Below the pieces are notes generated by a model. It made no database searches and was not told the origin of the DNA. It was given only the letters and a program-made list of their open reading frames with translations. Below, in pieces: positions 8,825-13,133 of a DNA stretch of 13,133 nt. A program made the position numbers and the translations under genes. Location: assembly GCA_001632435.1 (NCBI GenBank), contig KV424210.1:1-13133 (forward strand). Direction: 5' to 3'. Every line of letters begins with the position of its first letter. Position 1 is the stretch's first letter. The DNA is from Calocera cornea HHB12733 (taxonomy: Eukaryota; Basidiomycota; Dacrymycetes; Dacrymycetales; Dacrymycetaceae).

Positions 8825-9370
8825 AGTGGTCCAACGCTGCTGTTCCCTCGGGAACGCATCGAGCATGTCCTATGGGCTGCTGGACCGGCGCGGCTACGTG
8901 CATTGCCCTGTATGGATACCTCGAGCGCGGGCTCCCACACGCTCGGCCGCCCAGTGGTCCAACGCTGCTGCTCCCTCGAGAACGCATCGAGCATGTCCTA
9001 TGGGCTGCTGCACTCGCTCAACCGCGCCTCCGCTCAACGCTGCTGCTCCCTGAGGGCGCATCGGGCATGCCCTATGGGCTGCTGATCGGGGTGCGGTCAT
9101 ATGCACTGCGCTGTATGGAACAACTGGAGTGCGGGCTTGTTCTCGCTCAACCGCCTCTGGGAGCACCAGGTCGTTCTGGCTCCGCCTCTGTCCGTCGTTG
9201 CTGCTCCATGAGAGTGCAGCGGGCATGTCCTATGGGCTGCTGGTCGGGGCGGCTCTCTAGAGTGTGCCGGTTCGATGCTTGAAGCGCGAGCTCGTTCTCG
9301 CGCGGCCGTCTGTATCATCCAACGCTGCTGGTATCTCGAGAGTGCAGCGGGCGTGTCCTAATGGCTGCTG
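8825..9370. repeat. Higher-order tandem repeat, five degenerate copies
   Basis: The core unit A is about 52-58 bp, with AACGCTGCTG near its start and CATGTCCTATGGGCTGCTG at its end. It recurs at 8825-8882, 8953-9010, 9033-9084, 9190-9242 and 9315-9370. A second unit B of about 70 bp (TGCNCTGTATGGA, then CGGGCT and CTCGCTCRACCGCC) separates most copies: 8883-8952, 9085-9189 (longer) and 9243-9314, with a shortened B at 9011-9032 and a possible worn B after 9370. The pattern A-B-A-b-A-B-A-B-A points to growth by unequal exchange of an A+B unit. The copies are 75-90% alike by eye. Overlapping frames on both strands are by-products of this repeat. Confidence 0.85.
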
Positions 9371-9740
9371 TGTCAGAGCGGCAGGCACGAGCTCTTGGCC
9401 TGGCATCGCTGCGGGCTGCGTAAGTGAGGCTCTGTATACATTTACGGATGTCTCCATATGAACGTCATTCCAGTTGCTGTGAATGATCATCTCTCTTGAT
9501 GCCCGCCTGTGTCTGAGCGTTGCATCTGGCATTCCTTTGGCCGATCAACCTGTTTGCACTCATCAATTGTACTAGCAGCAATGGACTCGCGGTGAGTGTC
9601 AGGTTTGCTTGCGCGCAAGCACATATGATAAGTGTATCAACGGTGGTGATGCGGCATTGTTAATGTCCACCCGGAGGTGAGCGGTTGCTTCGAGTCCCGC
9701 TCGAAATGAGTGCGGCGAGATCGAGCAACCTCCTTGCCAG
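9371..9740. other. Region without a supported gene
   Basis: After a worn B-like repeat end (to about 9420) there is no clear gene. A minus frame 9599-9832 includes YSPHNVFNWQGG with coding-like codons and may extend the remnant annotated next. GCGCGC-rich and CATATG-containing bases near 9612-9625 show no clear structure. Confidence 0.3.
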
Positions 9741-9896
9741 TTAAACACGTTGTGTGGACTGTAGACCACGGTATAATCTGGCAACAGTCGCCTCGCCCTC
9801 CATAATGGACAGGCGCACATTGGCAGATGCATTGCGCCACTGCCTAGTGAATGACTCGTTGCGCTCTGTATCAGACAAGGTTCCCCAGTACTTTCT
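9741..9896 (-). pseudogene. Possible worn coding fragment, unidentified
   Basis: One minus frame between an in-frame TAG (9897-9899) and a TAA (9741-9743) reads KYWGTLSDTERNESFTRQW and then NVRLSIMEGEATVARLY. This has normal protein composition and exon-like codon use. The overlapping next frame (YSPHNVFNWQGG, toward 9600) could be its continuation after a frame break. No family was recognised. Confidence 0.3.
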
Positions 9897-10043
9897 CTAT
9901 ACGAGACCTCCGTGCGAGCTGCCTTCTGCCAGACTGCCGCTGTAGATCGTCCTCAGACAAAGCAGAATTGGTGCGGCTAAGGAACTCAGGAGATGCAGCC
10001 CTTCAATATGCACTAATAGTGCAGTGCTATCCGTGATGACGGC

Positions 10044-10700
10044 CTAGATCGCGTGACATAGCTCATCCCACAGGAGTGGAACGAATGGTAGGCAGTCTAC
10101 ACATTTCAGTTGACCATTGCCATGGTGGCGAGGTTTGGGTCGCAATACACTTGTATCGTCACCTCCGCTATCGCCACCTTCAAGATCTATTTCTTCAGGA
10201 AGATTGTCTTCCCCCTCAGCGATGCTATATATGGCGGGCCTTGTACGGCTGCGTTCTTCAATCTTCCTCGTCAGCGGCACCCATGCGCCCTGCCCCTGCG
10301 AGTGAATGCGGAGAACGGACACGATGGATGATCTCTCCCAGTATTCGCAGCGCATCCAGTCGCTGGAGACTCACCAGTCGGCTCAGCCATTGGGTCGATG
10401 ATCTCAGATGTCATCAGCATGCATACACAAATAGACCAGCCTGCAAAGGATCAGCTCTTAGGCTCGAACAGAAAAACCTTCAAACACGAACGAGTGTCGT
10501 GGCCCCCATTATCTCCGCCTCCGACATCTGCAGCATCCTCAATCACATCCCTCTTCCCCATTGACCTGATCAGCCTCATTGCCTCGTATAAGACTGTCTG
10601 GTCCATCAGGCGTTCATTGAGCCCTCGACCTAGCGCCCACTGGGTCGTCGCCGACTCAGGTTGTCGATCGTTGTATATGCTTTTGACAAGCAAGCTCGGT
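10044..10700 (-). other. Two related acidic Gly/Asp-rich coding-like segments
   Basis: Two minus frames carry similar segments: GKRDVIEDAADVGGGDNGG (frame 10451-10693) and EGEDNLPEEIDLEGGDSGG (frame 10044-10355), both followed by HDT/DDT. The first is preceded by RLMDQTVLYEAMRLIRSMG. Between them is a donor-like GTGAGT near 10371. They may be exons of one gene, a tandem duplication, or relics. Neither is recognised and no complete gene model could be built. Confidence 0.3.
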
Positions 10701-10727
10701 CCAATGAGGCAACTCCGAGGGACGTAA

Positions 10728-11304
10728 AGACATTGTTTTTGGAAAGCGATGCAAGTCTCTCATGTTCTTACGTGCAAGAAGGGCTGAGGATAACCAACAA
10801 GGTCACACTACCTTTGTCTTGCTGCTTGAGGAGCATCGCCGCGCGTACCCGTCGAACTCCCAAAATGGGCAAATCGCCCTACCCGCTGGCGGTGATTCCA
10901 TTTCTTTGTGGGAATGCGACGCGGGTGCTTCTACCGCAGTCAGCTACCAAAGCCGCCCGGAACGGGTGAGAAAAACGGAGGCGGGTATGGAACTTGGTCC
11001 GGCTGCTGGTGCCTGTCGCGCGTGCAAAAGTGCTTCACGGTTGCATTAGAAAGCCCCGCGTTGCTGCAATAACGGGGACAAGGAATGGGTGAATAGCTAG
11101 TACCACAGTATGTAGTAGATAGTTTAATGAGATCTTGTTGAGTTCTATCAGAGGAGTGTCACTTGTGAGAGACCAAAATAATGCTTGTCAATACCATGGG
11201 ATAACGCTTTGGATATCAATATCTGAAGAGGGGAAAAGACAATCATATTCACTATCTAGGGAGCAGAGTTAAATAGCTAATATGTACAATGTTTCTGTAG
11301 ATTC
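10728..11304. other. Transition region without a supported gene
   Basis: Up to about 11050 the DNA is GC-rich with short open frames and no known motif. After about 11050 it becomes AT-richer (for example around 11100-11290), with stops in all frames. No transposon ends, LTRs or target-site duplications could be seen by eye. Confidence 0.5.
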
Positions 11305-11330
11305 CCAGGCACCAGGCACCAGGCACCAGG
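11305..11330. repeat. CCAGGCA heptamer tandem repeat
   Basis: Three perfect copies of CCAGGCA (11305-11311, 11312-11318, 11319-11325) are followed by a partial fourth, CCAGG. The last copy forms the left arm of the adjacent inverted repeat. Confidence 0.9.
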
Positions 11331-11341
11331 CTGTTCCTGGT
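11325..11341. other. Short hairpin: ACCAGG-5 nt-CCTGGT
   Basis: This is a perfect 6-bp stem with a 5-nt loop at the end of the heptamer repeat. CCTGGT is followed shortly by another CCAGG (about 11350), so alternative pairings are possible. It could be a replication-slippage site or RNA structure; the function is unknown. Confidence 0.6.
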
Positions 11342-11468
11342 ACCTGAGACCAGGTGAGACTGGTGGCCCAGAAGCGGCACGGAACATTATCTAAGTAACA
11401 CCACATCTAACACTTAGCCGGCAAGGAGAAAGGGAAATGGATGTACATCCATGGGGAACTTTTAGAAA

Positions 11469-11486
11469 ATGACTGTCCTCAGTCAT
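11469..11486. other. Short hairpin: ATGACTG-TCCT-CAGTCAT
   Basis: This is a perfect 7-bp stem with a 4-nt loop. It lies just after GGGGAACTTTTAGAA (11453-11467), a motif that returns almost unchanged at 11672-11687, so the area holds a small dispersed repeat. TGACT half-sites resemble bZIP (AP-1/Gcn4-like) sites, but that reading is speculative. Confidence 0.6.
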
Positions 11487-11868
11487 GAGGCATGGACACA
11501 GATCAAAATTGAGATGAAGAGGAATCCCAAAAAGTAGAAAGAAGTTCTAACACGTTAGTTTTGCATTATGTTGGGTATCCGAGACAGGCATTATTTTTGA
11601 CAATTTTTGTTTTTCTGAAGGTATTTTTGGTTTTTCTTGGGTTTCCAGTATCACTGCATTCCATCATCTGCGGGGAACTTTTGAGAATCACCCTTCCATG
11701 GGTGGGGCAGCATTTAGGTGGCAATCACTTCCTGAAACAGGGGGTTTTCATGCGTAGAGTTGGTGGCAGTGCGGCCACCTGATAACACTTGAGATGGGCA
11801 GTGCCGTTCACCGTGTGCTCTCTTCTTTCACAACAACAACCCCTCTGCTGCTTGTATCGTCAAGTGTT

Positions 11869-13133
11869 ATGTCTGACCCTGTTGCCGTGGACCCGATGGA
11901 GGTTGAGCTGGTGGACAAGGATGTGCATGAGGATGTGGCAGCAATGGAGACACTGAACATGGCAACTGAGGAGGAGGAAATGCTGGCGCATTTGAAGGCA
12001 TGGCAGAGTATGCTGGGGGCACAGTTCCCAAAGACACTGTTGGACTTTGTTGGCTACAAGAAGAGCCAATTCTGGCAGTTGCAGTTTTGGGTATGTATCT
12101 TGACCACATTACTTCTAACACTTTGCTGATACCACTTGGTGTAGAAACAATGTGCAGCCATGATGGCAAAGGCACCCCACGCGCTGGTCTTCCAGCCATG
12201 GTTCTACGTGAACTATATGGGCCCCCGGATGCAGTGGCTCTGGTATTTTGGGCGCCTCCATGCTGGAAAGGAGGTACATCCATGTTGATAATGCTGCAAG
12301 TAATGCGCAGCTAACACTTTGTTGGTAGGTATTGAGTAAATTTGACCCCCTTGTGCGTGGCCTGGATCTTGCCAGTGCCCAGGAAGACTTCCTGGGGCCA
12401 ATCATGGTCCCTGAGGCGTTACCAAGCGGCAGTGGCCCATACATGGGGAAGAGGTTTGGCCAGTCCCGCGTCAGGGTTGGCAGGCCGAGACAAAATTGGG
12501 GACAAGCTCTCAGTCAGGGACGAGCATGGCAGAAGCGGGGCGCAAGGAGCTGGAGAAGGCACTGGCCGTGGCTCCCAAGAAGGCGGCCAGTGGCAGAAAG
12601 GCCCAGAAGGCCATGGAGGTGGTGGCGGCATTGGCAGAGGCGGTAAGTTGATAACACCCAATAACATTGTTGTTCTGATGACTGGTCCAGGATGAAACCA
12701 TCTTGATCATTGACAGCAAGACTGAGATGGAAGTCTCTGTCTCATCTTGGGCAAAGCAAGCCCTGGCCCCAAGGCTGGAAGCAAGGCACAGGCGACAGCG
12801 TCCATCTTGGTGAGTAACATGTAGCATTATTTGAGCGTTACTGATGATTGCCACATAGAAATCAACCAAGTTGCAGGGAAAGGCTCTGGCTGCGGCAGAA
12901 GCCAAAAAGACAGTTGGATTGCCCAAGGAGGTGGCTCCTGTTGTCCCCGCGGCAGCCAAGGCGGATAAGCGGGGAAGCGGAAAGCAGTGAGAGCATTACT
13001 TTCTACTGCGCTCCTGCATACTGATCCACCGTGCTTATCTAGGAGCCTCCTGTGAAGTGGGAGAACTTCACAAACAAGCAGCAGAAGATCTGGCAGGTGA
13101 GGGACTTTGGCGTGAAGGTAAGTGAACAGCAGC
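11869..13133 (+). pseudogene. 5' part of an intron-rich Ala/Lys-rich gene, frames probably broken; runs off the window
   Basis: Start MSDPVAVDPMEVEL at ATG 11869 (an in-frame ATG also lies at 11794). Exon 1, to 12090, is acidic and then has LLDFVGYKKSQFWQLQFW. Introns: 12091-12144, 12274-12328, 12643-12690, 12810-12858 and 12987-13042 (48-56 nt, CTGAT/CTAAC branch points). Exon 2 contains FYVNYMGPRMQWLWYFGRL and exon 3 starts VLSKFDPLVRGLDLAS. Later exons are Ala/Lys-rich (GRKELEKALAVAPKKAAS; KSTKLQGKALAAAEAKK), and the last reads EPPVKWENFTNKQQKIWQ with a donor at 13118. Frames do not join near 12415, near 12730 and at the last intron, so I call it a likely pseudogene. An alternative intron 12351-12431 would repair the first break only; assembly errors are another explanation. 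Function is unknown; the basic tail could bind nucleic acid. Confidence 0.5.

Noticed and set aside
8520..9282. Long plus-strand frames over the repeat as a repeat protein
   Set aside because: The repeated peptides change frame from copy to copy and composition is Arg/Cys/Ser-rich as expected from GC-rich shadow frames; no start context or domain.
8825..9370. CRISPR-like array
   Set aside because: The units are degenerate, spacing is irregular, the 'spacers' are themselves related, and the DNA is eukaryotic.
11561..11782. 73-aa hydrophobic plus-strand frame as a membrane protein
   Set aside because: Its hydrophobic run comes from a T-rich stretch (TTTTTG repeats) and it has no supporting context.
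1..13133. Repeat-induced point mutation (C-to-T) as the cause of decay
   Set aside because: The breaks are mostly indels, and relics keep high GC without an evident excess of TpA; no direct test was possible by eye.

Overview
This window looks like nuclear DNA of a filamentous basidiomycete, most likely an Agaricomycete. The supports are GC-rich exons, ~50-nt GT/AG introns with CTGAC/TTGAC/CTAAC-type branch points, and protein families typical of such fungi. No bacterial features, rRNA, tRNA or CRISPR array were seen. Most of the recognisable coding sequence is decayed, so the window reads as a gene-relic region, possibly subtelomeric or repeat-rich, rather than as a working gene cluster.

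Layout. (1) 65-2070, minus strand: C-terminal part of a large fungal protein of the SNF2-helicase / C5-cytosine-methyltransferase-like type, cut off at its 5' side and broken by an in-frame TAA and several frameshifts. (2) 2248-3489, plus strand: an intact single-exon protein-kinase-like gene, the best complete gene here. (3) 3490-4350: no gene. (4) 4416-4700, plus: a small cysteine-rich protein with a likely 3'-UTR intron. (5) 5411-7895, minus: a decayed full-length copy of the DNA primase small subunit (PRI1/PRIM1), followed directly by an internal fragment of the spliceosome protein PRP8 and an unidentified coding-like piece. The primase copy still has introns, so it arose by DNA duplication and not by reverse transcription. 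(6) 8000-8700: little that can be identified. (7) 8724-8791 pyrimidine tract, then a five-copy higher-order repeat at 8825-9370. (8) 9741-10700: weak coding-like remnants on the minus strand. (9) From about 11050 the base composition becomes more AT-rich, with short repeats and hairpins. (10) 11869-13133, plus: 5' part of an intron-rich Ala/Lys-rich gene of unknown function with probable frame breaks, running off the window.

The genes do not form an obvious pathway. The three identified relics (methyltransferase-like protein, primase, PRP8) come from unrelated genes and lie on the same strand, which suggests repeated capture of gene pieces or segmental duplication followed by decay. I did not find convincing evidence of a new functional system; the most interesting points are the relic mosaic, the PRI1-to-PRP8 junction, the higher-order repeat and the intact kinase between relics.
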